A model generated the notes under the pieces. The model did no database searches, had not been told where the DNA came from, and was given only the letters and a program-made list of their open reading frames with translations. 64,000 bases of DNA from Periconia sp. R9002 (lineage: Eukaryota; Ascomycota; Dothideomycetes; Pleosporales; Periconiaceae), in NCBI GenBank assembly GCA_023627715.1, contig JAMAHW010000011.1, positions 619,457 through 683,456 of the forward strand, given 5' to 3'. Made by a program: the position numbers and the translations under genes. Shown in pieces: positions 47,296-57,504 of this stretch (positions are counted from its first letter, which is position 1; every line of letters begins with the position of its first letter).

Positions 47296-48210
47296 GCTAA
47301 CAGCGTGAGAAGCTTCTTTATCTGATTATCACTGAAGCACCGATCGGAACACCTCAAAAGAAGGCGTTCTACCTGCTGCAGCGGTCCTCAACAAACATCA
47401 AACCTTTGCCCAGAGTTCCCATGAGCTATGATGGGATTATGTATGCGGAACAGAACCCGAAACCGATACCGAGAACCACAACGCAAACGAAAATGTGAAC
47501 AATCCACCCAACAGGATACACTTCATGTGTGAACGAACCAGGACATTTTTGCGTATACAAACCCTGGGACGTGTAAGGAGGCAACAATTTAGCGTCAACA
47601 TCTTCAACCTTTGCAAAGAGAAATATGCACAGAACAAGAAAACCTGGATTGCGGAAACGCTGCGGATAATGGAATCATCTAATGAATATCCACATATCCC
47701 AAGTCGTGAAGGCACAGAGCTCGAGACAAAGCTGGATGTCGGGAAATAAGGAGCATTTTGTTCTTCAGAATCATCATGTAAACTTCCAAACTTTTTTCTG
47801 TCATCACCCTTGCGTATTGCATATCACGCAGACTTTTTTTTCACGCTACATGTGTTCATGGTTCGACAACTGGTCGTTTCAATCTCTATTTGTGTACTAG
47901 ATCTCCCTTGTACTGGATATCCTTTGGACTGAATATCTTTTGTACTAGACTTCCTTTGTAATAGATTCGTTAACATCTTTTCCTTCTCATAAAGCCACTC
48001 AAAAGCATTATCGGCCGCCACTGGAGTGTTGATGATATGTGAGCTGTGCCGGGTGAAGTATACCACACCTTCTTTTATGGATGTGCTACTGCCATTACAC
48101 ACACAATGAGAAGAAGAGGTACCCAGGAAAGCTATCGAAGAATCATCCCTCACTGCAATTGTATATCTAGGAAAGGGTTTAATTTAGTATGAACTACACG
48201 GACTATGACA
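47296..48210. other. Intergenic, no gene seen
   Basis: About 900 bp. Small frames on both strands have no motif. Confidence 0.45.
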
Positions 48211-49698
48211 CTACCGGCGGAAAACCCCACAATTCAGTCCATGCCCCCAATACAAAGCTGTCGGTAAACTTCCGAATCCCATTATATGGAACGCCCGACG
48301 ATAAATGGATTTTGCGATGTCACCTTCGTGGCCATTCATGTGGTCATAAAAAAGAGCAGGCTCATACCAGGAAGGGACCCAACTCATAGTCTCCCAATCA
48401 ATGATAACAACTTCATCGACGTTCACGGGCTTTCCAGTATCATCATATTGGAAGGTTATCATAACATTGGGGACTTCGAGATCGAGATGTGCCAGCGTAG
48501 GTACACAGTCAGTCGGCTGCGGATCGTCGAGTAAAACCTTTTTGACGTTCTTGAAGAAGTATTTTTGCATGTCGGAAAACTTTTCCTTTTGATCTCTTTC
48601 GTTTTCAAATTTACAGAAAAGTTTTGATCTAATTTTCATACTTTTTGTTAGCTTGTTTCGAATGGTAATGTATATGCATAGGTTGTGATCTCCGAACGCC
48701 ACAAGATGTGCAGGACGCTATTTTGAGAGGGGGATGACTCACGTATTTACTAGCCGCTCACAAAATTCCCCATAGCCCATAGGGCTCCATGTAATCGGAC
48801 CACGGTCGTTACTGACGGGAGCTATAAGTGAAACCTGTCGCGCCATTGGCCTGCCATTGATTCTCCCAATAAGGTTGTCTTTAGGGGGTGGAACCATGCG
48901 AAGATATCTAAGCTGTAAACCAAGCAAACGCCCAGTCCTAGCCTGAATAGTGTCATTGATTCGGTCCTGTGTCGTTTCGTTCTCACCACACTCTTCGAAG
49001 AGTTCGAGGTCCTCAAATCCCGGGATGAGTTTGGGCTCCCATCCAGCGTCCTTGTCGGCCTTTACAGCTTTTTCCATCCAACTATTTAACTTAGCCGTTA
49101 AATGATCTAGTCCAATGCCATCGATGAATTCTGTAATAAGATAGAAATTTGCGGCATCCTGGAAGGATTCGTTGACGTTATTGTCTCCGATGACGGCATA
49201 TACTTTTGCGGTCCGCACTTCCGAGTGTTTTTCCAGGAATAGCATGTTCTCCGCTTCCTAATAAGTTCCATTAACCCCCACGCAAAAGATTTGCGGCATC
49301 AGACGTTATTTCCTTACTTGAAGTAGTGTTATAGCGCCGCTAACCTTTACGAAGTAAGGCCCAATGCGACATACGCGTGGACTCGCACTTATACTTCTCC
49401 AATCCCTAATCTCACTGAGAACGCGGTCAATCTCTTCCTTTGTAGGAATTGGTGCAGGTAAAGGATCTGCACTTTTGTATGGGAACAGGCTCAAGTCAAA
49501 AATGTTTTTCGAGGACTCTATATCTGGCCCTAGGTTGAGTTTTTCATCGAGATAATGGAAGAACGTATAGGGGAATGAGACATCGCGGACATAGTCAGGT
49601 AGTTCAAACGTGTATTGCGACATGACGAAAAGATAAAAGGATGCTAGGTCTCTGTATAGATACAAACCGTCGAACACTTTGATGGAAAGACCAAACAT
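48211..49698 (-). CDS. APH-family (aminoglycoside phosphotransferase-like) kinase
   Basis: Three exons (49698-49318, 49257-48751, 48717-48211) give 464 residues; a later ATG at 49623 would shorten this by 25 residues and may be the true start. Exon 2 carries EAENMLFLEKHS and FYLITEFIDGIGLDHL, the hinge motif of APH kinases. Exon 3 has the catalytic loop AHLDLEVPNVMI (H-x-D-x4-N) and VVIIDWETMSWVPSWYEPA with the metal-binding Asp. Fungal members are eukaryotic-like kinases of small molecules or proteins, abundant and mostly uncharacterised. The second intron would be only 33 nt (GTAAAT...AAATAG) and removes two in-frame stops to give FCERL-RPAHLVAFGDHNL. So short an intron is unusual, and the alternative is that the gene is decaying. 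Confidence 0.7.
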
Positions 49699-50479
49699 GT
49701 CTTCGTCAGGACTTGATGATATCTTTATAGAACGGAAAACAAAGCCCTCCTCCAGACAAAGATAGTGGAGATTTACGTAAGGTGAAAAGGTCCAGATCCC
49801 CTTGTTCTTACCCGCTTATTATTTGACTAGTCGTCACTTGCTACGGCATGATAATCGACTGCGGGGATTTCTTTGTTGGTGGTTGAATTGTCAGGTCTAG
49901 CAAAGGCCTCTCAAAGAGATATGTTTAGATAATAAACATGCGAAACCGATAAATTCTCGGCTGGAACAAAAAATGCGATTGCGACGTCCCGTGGAGGGGG
50001 GTTGGCGGGAAATAGAGGGGATGCTTTGACAAGAATGTCTCTTCTTTTATCAAAGAATAAAAAAACGTAGCATCCTGATTAAATTAGTTTTAAACAATTA
50101 CCACTGTTGCACGACCTTAGTTATGAAGTTACTGTGTTATCCTGCTGTGCTGATATCGTCTGTAAATTCGAATACATTGCCTCGCCGTAATAAAAGAAGA
50201 GTCTTTCATTTATCATATCCTCTTCTCTTGTGATAGCGGAGCAGCTCCGAGGTATCTTGAATTTCTTTTACTCCCTTTGAAAGAACAACCTTCGTTTGCG
50301 TCCAGTGGTCTGATTAGTATAGGCTGCGAAAAGTTGAGTCACAGAACACCGAGGCGGCAGGCCTAGTAATAGGGACTGGTTTTGCGAAGATTGTAAGAAA
50401 GAGTCGGTGATAACTGTATCGCCTTCTTGACTGATATAGAAGTAGTGTAGCAGGAAAGAGTATGGCAACAATTGGAAGC
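49699..50479. other. Intergenic, no gene seen
   Basis: 780 bp, AT-rich, with no coding signal. It includes the promoter of the APH-family gene. Confidence 0.45.
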
Positions 50480-50882
50480 TCAGTTGGACCTGGACCTCTC
50501 ATATGCGACTACCAGAAGATTTAGGATGCCATTGCCTGCATCCCAAACAGCTGTTCCCGTGCTCCCATTCAAGTAAAACAAACACCCGGCAAATATCCTG
50601 AGTGGCGCCATGTAAGATAGGTATTTATGACGGGCCTTTTCGTTCTGAAATGCGACGAGGATGAATGATAAACCCATCGATAAACCCATTGTCCTAAGTT
50701 CATCAGCTAGGCTTCAGGAAGACTAAGTGCAAACTTTGTGCTCACCCTGAAGCAGTAAGAACGTCGGATGACAATTCTGACCATGGAGGGCCGGCTTTCG
50801 AAGGCGCAAATATCATAAGAGCGCCGAAGACGTTGAGAGATATGGACTGTAGGAGGAGAAGTCTTGAAGATAATAGCGACAT
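50480..50882 (-). CDS. Small membrane protein (about four helices)
   Basis: Two exons (50882-50746 and 50693-50480) give 116 residues. GTGAGC and CTTAG flank a 52-nt intron. The sequence is hydrophobic with about four helices: LLLLQSISLNVFGALMIF, TMGLSMGLSFILVAFQ, YLSYMAPLRIFAGCLFYL and AGNGILNLLVVAYE. Its layout (a Pro-Ser loop after helix 1, ArgPhe/ArgIle before helix 3) recalls a family of small fungal membrane proteins annotated as hypothetical; no function is known. The closing residues ERSRSN are short and basic. Confidence 0.6.
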
Positions 50883-51629
50883 ATTGTTGGAATCAAACCC
50901 TTTGATTGTTTACTTAGAGGTATATAGGAAATGAAACAAAATACCAGCTGTTAACCCAGTCGAAGCTCTATAGGTATGTATTTAAGGTTTTTCGCGAACA
51001 TCAGCGTCGGAGTTTATGTGTGCGTGCGCGATTATGAAGCGGACAAAAGCGGGGCCGTTCCGATTTGTTATCGTTCTACCACGCTACGGCTCGTATTACT
51101 TCGAAGTCCCATTTACCGCTTTTGAAAAGCATTTCGGATAATCAGAAGACCCAGTTCCGGTGGAAATGAGGCTGCCACCTTTCAAATTTTTATTACCAGA
51201 CCTCTTCGAGTCATTGATGCCTGAAAAGTGCGAGTCTCCATAGTGAAATAATTTTTTGGGGAGCAGGGACCTAGAAAGGATTATGCGCAAGTGCTTGGAT
51301 GTTCAGGTGTAAATCAGAGTGTAGCAAAAGCTGTAAATAGTCTTAGTTTGACACTTTTTTCCTAGCGACGTTACAGCAATTGATTTCCAAGGGTAAGATG
51401 CTGCTCAATGACCTCGTCAACAATCAATCCTTTGGGTCGCAATGTAAGACCTCAGGAGTAGACTTGAGACAATCAGTGAACTTGTCTATTTATTTTCAGC
51501 AACCACATACAGCTTCTGCACCAGATACGTCGTCTTTCCAGTGATTTTTGAATGGAGGCACTAGTCTAAGTTCCCAGTACGCTATAGCGTTCTCCCATGG
51601 AAAGTGCAGACCGGAAAAGAGAAAATCTC
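50883..51629. other. Intergenic, no gene seen
   Basis: About 750 bp with no supported gene. Confidence 0.4.
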
Positions 51630-52215
51630 ACTCATGTTTGACATCCACCTGTCTGCTTCTAACGTGCGTGTCGGTGACAACCTGGACATGAATCCAGGAC
51701 GTCCCGAGGAGGGGCTTCTCCGAGGCAAGCGACTGCGATATGTAGGAGAGAGTTGATTCCTCTCAACTCTTCTCTTGTTTCCTGGGTGATACCGTGGCCC
51801 ATAACATAGGTTGGGTGAAGGGTGATCAGGATATAATCGGGCTCTCTTCCATTGACAAGATTACGTGTTGCTTGGGCAACAATCTTGTACGCGGATTATC
51901 TGATCACTTGTCCTATAATTCCTGAGGAAACTCAGCGTCGAAATTGATGGGGATAACCTGGCCAGTGTTGTCTAACTGTGTTGTATGAATGTTCCAGTTC
52001 AATCAAGCGAACAACTTACTCTGAACCTCATACTTTAAGGCTGGCATTGTTAAGACGAATACAGGAAGCAGTGCGACATTTGAGGATATGACGACTACTT
52101 TCTTGATCTGCGGAATTCAATGTAGCTTTGAGGACTGCGAGGGTTGTATTGACCGCCAGTTCCGGAAAGCCCTTGCGAAAGTCTGTGCCAGTATGATCAG
52201 CCATAGATGTCGCAA
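51630..52215 (-). pseudogene. Decayed NAD-dependent epimerase/reductase (extended SDR) gene
   Basis: Pieces of an extended short-chain dehydrogenase lie in order on the minus strand but in different frames: GFPELAVNTTLAVLKATLNS, then IKKVVVISSNVALLPV (the strand-4 V-V-x-x-S-S segment), then YKIVAQATRNLVNGREPDYILITLHPTYVMGHG (the P-x-x-V-x-G segment after the active site), then NSLLHIAVACLGEAPP and IHVQVVTDTHV. Frame changes near 52110 and 51910, plus in-frame stops where the catalytic Tyr-x-x-x-Lys should be, break it. The N-terminal nucleotide-binding part was not found. It lies next to the NmrA-like gene but on the opposite strand. Confidence 0.65.
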
Positions 52216-52962
52216 GGTGAATTCTAGGTTGAACCCCGGTTTTTGAACGATTCTGGATCGAAAAAATTCTTTGTCAAGATAGGATCGATAGCCAGTGTGA
52301 ACTTCAGATACCGCTTATTACCTGTTTTTGCAACAACCTGAACTCTTGATGCACAAATCATTATGACGATAAATAATCAATTTTTGTATTGGGCAGAGAT
52401 AGCCCTTAGTACTATGGTGCTATAAACTATCTACCACTGATAATCAATTCTCTGAAACATAGCTACACGACAGATTGATTCGTCCAATGCCCAATCAATG
52501 GGTTGGCCTAGTTATCAGCATCGTATACATTTTGATTGCGGCTGCGTAACCATTGCCATAATTATAGTTTGCCTAGTCGGTTATATTAAGTGTCTGGACG
52601 CTTGCATTCATCCGATTGGGATTACTGATGTCTTCGTGAATTTAGAACCGCGGTTATCATTCTTTTCTCTCCTTGTCTTTGTGACAGATCACTAATCCAC
52701 GTCCCCATGATGCTTGGCGCGTAACCCGCTCATTCCGCCAGAACACTCAAAATCGATACACGGATCAGTAATCCTCTTCGTGCTGGTTCTTGATGCTGAA
52801 AATGTCTACCCAGTTTCTATTAGCGTGAAGATGGTCCGGACACGTGTTTGAAATCCCGGTGGTTCTATATTTAATATAAGATCAACTCAGGATGCCTTGA
52901 AGTTGAGCACTATTCAAGTAGAAACAAACAGAATTCGAGCCACTCGAAAGTACTACACAACA

Positions 52963-54115
52963 ATGACTGAGCATAAGCTTATTGTCGTGATCGGTGGAAC
53001 AGGTGCGCAAGGGATGCCCGTTGTCAAAGGTCAGTTCTGATTCACAAATGTCGGCACATGTACTAACGCTAGTATCAGCTCTTTCGAGTAGCAGCCGATA
53101 TCATGTTAGAGTTCTGACGCGAAGTGCTAGTTCAACGCGAGCGAAAGAGCTCGCTGCTTTGCCAAATGTCACTCTCATGGAAGGAAGTCAGGATCAGCAG
53201 AAAGACCTTCATCGAGCCTTCAACGGAGTATATGGCGCCTGGGTGAACATGGATGGTTTCACGCTCGGCGAGAAAAGTGAACTATTTTATGGCATTCGTG
53301 CATACGAGATCGCGAGACACCATGGCGTGAAACATTTTGTCTGGGCAAACACAGACTATGCGGTCAAGAAAGCTGGCTGGGATGAAAAATATCATTGGGG
53401 CCACAATGATGCCAAAGGACGGATTGGCGACTTGATTCTTAGTCATGGACAAGAGACTATGAAAACGTCTTTGTTGACTACGGGACCTTACATGGATATG
53501 TTGTTTGACGGGATGTATGTCCCTAAGGAACAAGCTGATGGCTCGTTTATTTGGGCGAATCCAGCTCGTGAGTTTTGCTCCATCGCTTTTCATGTTTCTC
53601 GCCGAGAAAATGGCTGATTGTTATTTATAGATGATGGCAAGATTCCACTGATAGCCCTCGCAGATGTGGGCATCTATAGTATATGGATATTTGACAACCC
53701 CTCAGAGTCTGCGGGTCTAGATTTGGAAGTTGCAACTGAGCAAGTCAGCTTCACTCAGATTGTTGATGCATTTACGCAAGTAACAGGAAAGAAAGCTGCA
53801 CATGTTTACGTGTCACTCGAAGATTACCTCCCTGCTGCTGAGCCATATCCCAATGCTTGGGCAAATTGGGCTGCAGGACCAGATGTAGTCCGTGACGAAT
53901 CATCAATGACGTGGAGGCAGAACTTCGCAGCTTGGTGGCAGTATTGGAGTGGAGGCTTTGGGGCAACGAGGGACATGGCATTATTGGATCGAATTCATCC
54001 TACGCGCATCCGCAGCCTCAAAGAGTGGATGGAAAAGGTGGGCTATGATGGTAAGCCCAAGAGTGTTTTGAAGAATCTTGAGGATGTGGCCAAGGACAAG
54101 AAAGAGAAACCGTAA
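52963..54115 (+). CDS. NmrA-like family NAD(P)-binding protein
   Basis: Three exons (52963-53029, 53079-53567, 53631-54115) give 346 residues. The N-terminal dinucleotide motif is VIGGTGAQGMPVV (G-G-T-G-A-Q-G), followed by HVRVLTRSASSTRAKELAALPNVTLMEGS, FNGVYGAWVNMDGF and GVKHFVWANTDY, the usual NmrA order. The active-site Tyr of true SDRs is absent, as in NmrA. The C-terminal part has PLIALADVGIYSIWIFDNP, SFTQIVDAFTQVTGKKA and YLPAAEPYPNAW. NmrA-like proteins sense NAD(P) redox state or act as atypical reductases of small molecules. The introns have good signals (GTCAGT/ATCAG, GTGAGT/TATAG). It is an intact gene between decayed neighbours. Confidence 0.9.
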
Positions 54116-54749
54116 TACAAGTAATTTTTAAAGAGCGGATGGACTCTATTGCAACACTACACAACACTTTCGATATTCTCTGTAATGAGCTATCTTCCGA
54201 TTGGTTCCATGAATTTCCTGACTTTCCGAATTGTTTTACTGTTCGATCAAAAGATTTAGGAGCGGAATATATTCGAGGCAATGACCATATTCAATCTGAG
54301 CCATAATACAGTAGTTTTTCCCATGCAGATATTCTGGAACACTGTATTCTCCCGTCTACGTAGAAGGAAAGTAGATGATGTGATACGTATGATGGTACTT
54401 CTCTGTTTTTAAAAATGTAAAACAGAGCCGAGGTGGAGGATTGATTGATCTAAGTTCTTGTCTTTATAGCTTTTGTCAAAGTTTAACATTAGCATTACGA
54501 TCGAGGCAGAACTTATTTTATTAGGAGGACCCATCTTAAAGTTGCAATCACCCTAGCCTCTATTCTCATTTGGAGAGATTCATCGAATATCAGAAAATCC
54601 AGCAAGCGCTTTACGAAGCAGGGAACGATAAGGCCCTGTGCATCCTGCAGAATTTTTAGATGTTAGTAAAATGAGATACAGATATAATTTTGAGCTAGAG
54701 ATATGCAAGAGAAACAGCCTATGAGAACTATATCGGCGGGATCTGGCGC
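54116..54749. other. Intergenic, no gene seen
   Basis: 630 bp between converging features, AT-rich, with no coding signal. Confidence 0.45.
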
Positions 54750-55327
54750 TTACATCAATTGCGCCTGGTGGGCCTCAATCTTGCTAATAAGTTCGTCTAG
54801 CCGCCCAGCAATTTGCTGCGGTGATCTTCGAGTTCTTAACGACAGCTAAGAATAGTGGAGAAAGAAAGAACATACTCTCCTTCCTCAAATCCGCCTCTCC
54901 AGATACTCCATTCCTTGTGCTTTGTCTAATCTTTTTGTCCGTGAGTCCTTCGTAAGCGCTACAGTCCCCTTCAGCAATACTCTCGGTTCGCTCAACACGG
55001 CCTACCGACGAAGGTAATGGTATTTCAAGGGTCTCCTGTGCTCTCTTTCTCGGGCTGACATAGACACATGCGAGGCGATGTGGGTCGACAGGCTTGTTGA
55101 TGCCCACGAATAATTTCGTCATCTCTGAGACCTCCTCTATCATTCAGGAAGATATCTGTAGTGCCTCTAAAGCGGCCTTCTCTAGCCCAATCCGTCTCTC
55201 CTGATGTGACGTGTGGTCAGCAACTTGTCTATCGCAAATGTTAGACTGCTTTCAGTGTGGTCAGGCTAAGGAACTTACTATGACGGACAATGAGTACATG
55301 AGGTATTCTGGCTTCTTCTTCAGACAT
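54750..55327 (-). pseudogene. Histidine phosphatase (PGAM-like) gene with frameshift
   Basis: The start is normal: ATG at 55327, MSEEEARIPHVLIVRH, a GTAAGT intron (about 79 nt) ending CATCAG, then ETDWAREGRFRGTTDIFLNDRGG. This is the phosphoglycerate-mutase motif R-H-G-E-T-x-W, although the Gly after the catalytic His becomes Arg with this splice. About 55140 the frame is lost: the next recognisable part, VSEMTKLFVGINKPVDPHRLACVYVSPRKRAQET, lies one base out, so a single-base deletion is the simplest cause. AEGDCSAYEGLTDKKIRQ follows, and LRTRRSPQQIAGRLDELISKIEAHQ is recognisable to the stop at 54750. Probably a non-functional acid phosphatase-like gene; an assembly error is possible. Confidence 0.6.
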
Positions 55328-56112
55328 GCTAAGAATGTGTTACGGTTTAACGGATGGTAACAAAGCTATCAAAGGTTGCACCGTCTATCCATCCCCGCCT
55401 CTTGGCAGGATGACAATACAAGTCGCAAGAACAAAGATTAATCGCACCGGCACGAGCATCAATGATAGCATCAATGCTATCCGCCAGTGACAAAGACGGC
55501 AACAAGATACATAAACTGATGCCAGATGGATGTTGAGTACTACTGCTGCAATCAGGTTTTCCGGTGCCAAGCGCAGTCAAAGCCGTCAGGCCGCATCAAT
55601 GATCCGATAAAGAGCCATCCTACGACCACTCGCCCCGTGCGGGACGATCATCATTCTGACGAGAATCAGAACAAGAACAGCGCCAAGTATCCTATTTCAT
55701 GAACAGCAAAACCATTTTTAGAACTCTTGTAGTCGACCGTCTTTACGATAGGTCTGCCCATCTCCGCGTTTTGTTGCCTGGCGCACTAACCACCTAGTGT
55801 TAAGCAGGAATATTGAGATTAATGAAGTAACTTTCCCAATATCTCAGGGTTCGTTCCCCTTTCGACTAACGCTTGTCTAGCTGATACCTTCTCAGCATAA
55901 ATATGAGGTCCTAGGATGCTCTGCACGCGGTATAATATACGTAGGCCCTAGGAACGGCCCCGATATCCACTGCCACTGTGGCGCAGATCATCATTCCCTG
56001 TGGCCTGATGCTGCCCGATGCTATATGGAGGCCGCTTCATGGCTGTTTCACTGCGATGGCGGCCTTCAGTCTGAGATCCTGGTTTCGGGTTCATGGATTC
56101 TTTGTTGCGCTT
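55328..56112. other. Intergenic, no gene seen
   Basis: 780 bp with no supported gene. Confidence 0.4.
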
Positions 56113-57050
56113 TTAACAGCGCCGTTTAGCCACACAGTCACTTTCGTGCGCCTGTAGCAGCTTAACAATTTCTGTGTGCCCACTCTTCTCTGCCAACGAC
56201 AGCGCACGCGACACCGCCGATTTATGTTCGCTGTGCACGAAATAAGGCAAGTCAGACTCTGGCTCATGGAGGTCCAACAGCTGCTTGACTACAGCTTTGT
56301 ACCCATTCCTAGCTGCGTACGACACCGGCCACCCACCGTAACTATCTCTCGGTTCTCCATAGATCTCGCTTGTTTTGCATAGTAGCTCGACCACAGCTTC
56401 ACGCCCATTCTCGGCTGCATATGATATCGGCTTACGACCGACACGATCTGTCGAGTTGGAGTTGGCCTCGCCTTTCTCCAGCAACTGCTCGACCATGGCT
56501 TTGTACCCATTCTCGGCTGCGTACGACAGCGGCGTCCGACCGTGACTATCCATTGGGTCCGCATTATCCTTGCTGGTCTCGGCCAGCAGCAGTGTTAATA
56601 TGTTCACGTAAGGTTCTGGTTCTATGCCAGTTCTACTTTTGGCCATTACTACTAGGTGTACGGCAGTCCTGCCGTTTTGGTCGCGCAAATTTCTGTTGGC
56701 ATGCTTCAATAGAGCCGCGGCGGTGTCTCTGCGTCCCCCATATGTCGCGTAGTGAAGCGGACTGCTTCCGAGGCCGTCCAGCACGTCTACATCTGCGCTT
56801 GCATCCATTAGCGATTCTACGATTTCGGCACTCGACCTCATTGCCGCGAGATGTATCGGTGCTATCCCATTCATGTCTTGTGCGGTAACATTTGCACGTG
56901 CTTCGATGAGAGCCTTTACGATCTGTAGGTCACCCTCACGGCAAGCATGATGCAGTGGTGTCCTTCCACGAATATCTGCTGTGTTAACATCTGAGTGCTT
57001 TAGGATCGCTTTAAACCCGCGCAGTTTCTGGTCTAGTTCCGACGGCTGCG
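56113..57050 (-). pseudogene. Ankyrin-repeat protein gene lacking its 5' end
   Basis: From the ATG at 56874 the frame gives 253 residues, but it stays open and clearly coding further upstream (GRTPLHHACREGDLQIVKALIEARANV, a full ankyrin repeat) to about 57050. There it meets TTTGATAG, a good intron acceptor. About seven repeats with the G-x-T-P-L-H/S-Y-A-A-x-x-G pattern cover the protein; three are near-identical to one another around 56280-56560 (SYAAENG-type units). No upstream exon or start codon exists between 57050 and the helicase gene, so the 5' part of the gene appears to have been removed. Ankyrin arrays mediate protein binding. A shorter functional product from 56874 cannot be excluded. 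Confidence 0.65.
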
Positions 57051-57504
57051 ACCTATCAAATCAGACGTAAATGGGATTATGAGTATAATCCCTTTGAATA
57101 CGGCTCGTGCACTCTGAACGACAGGGGCTTAATCCTTTTACAAAAGTTTAACAAAGGGACTATACCCCAAACATTAGAATCTACTCATAAAACCTACGTG
57201 GGACCTATAAAGCAGATAGGATTATCTATTTACACGTATTTTTTACTGATATCTTATCGTGGTGCAATAGAATCGCGAAAAGAGTAGTTTCGTTAGGGTT
57301 AAGTTGGTGTTCGCACGTAGGGTTACAAGCGAGACGTATCTAGCCAATAGAATAACACCAACCATACTGCAGCAGCGACTCAAGGCATTCCGTAAAACAA
57401 TAATAACAACGTTCAATAAAAGAGGTGGCGGGATCTAGCCACATAGCAGTAAGAGTACAAGGTCGACATAGTAGAATTCTCCATTCCAGACCGTTATCAT
57501 CATT
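57051..57504. other. Junction between chromosomal DNA and the terminal helicase cassette
   Basis: Non-coding. It separates the broken ankyrin gene from the helicase ORF, holds two telomere-like motifs at 57293-57325 and should contain the helicase promoter. No transposon terminus was recognised. Confidence 0.5.
57293..57325 (+). repeat. Short interstitial telomere-like motifs
   Basis: TTAGGGTTAAG at 57293-57303 and TAGGGTTA at 57318-57325, both in the orientation of the terminal array. They may be a relic of an old chromosome end at the inner side of the helicase cassette, or binding sites for a TTAGGG-recognising factor in the helicase promoter. Confidence 0.5.
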
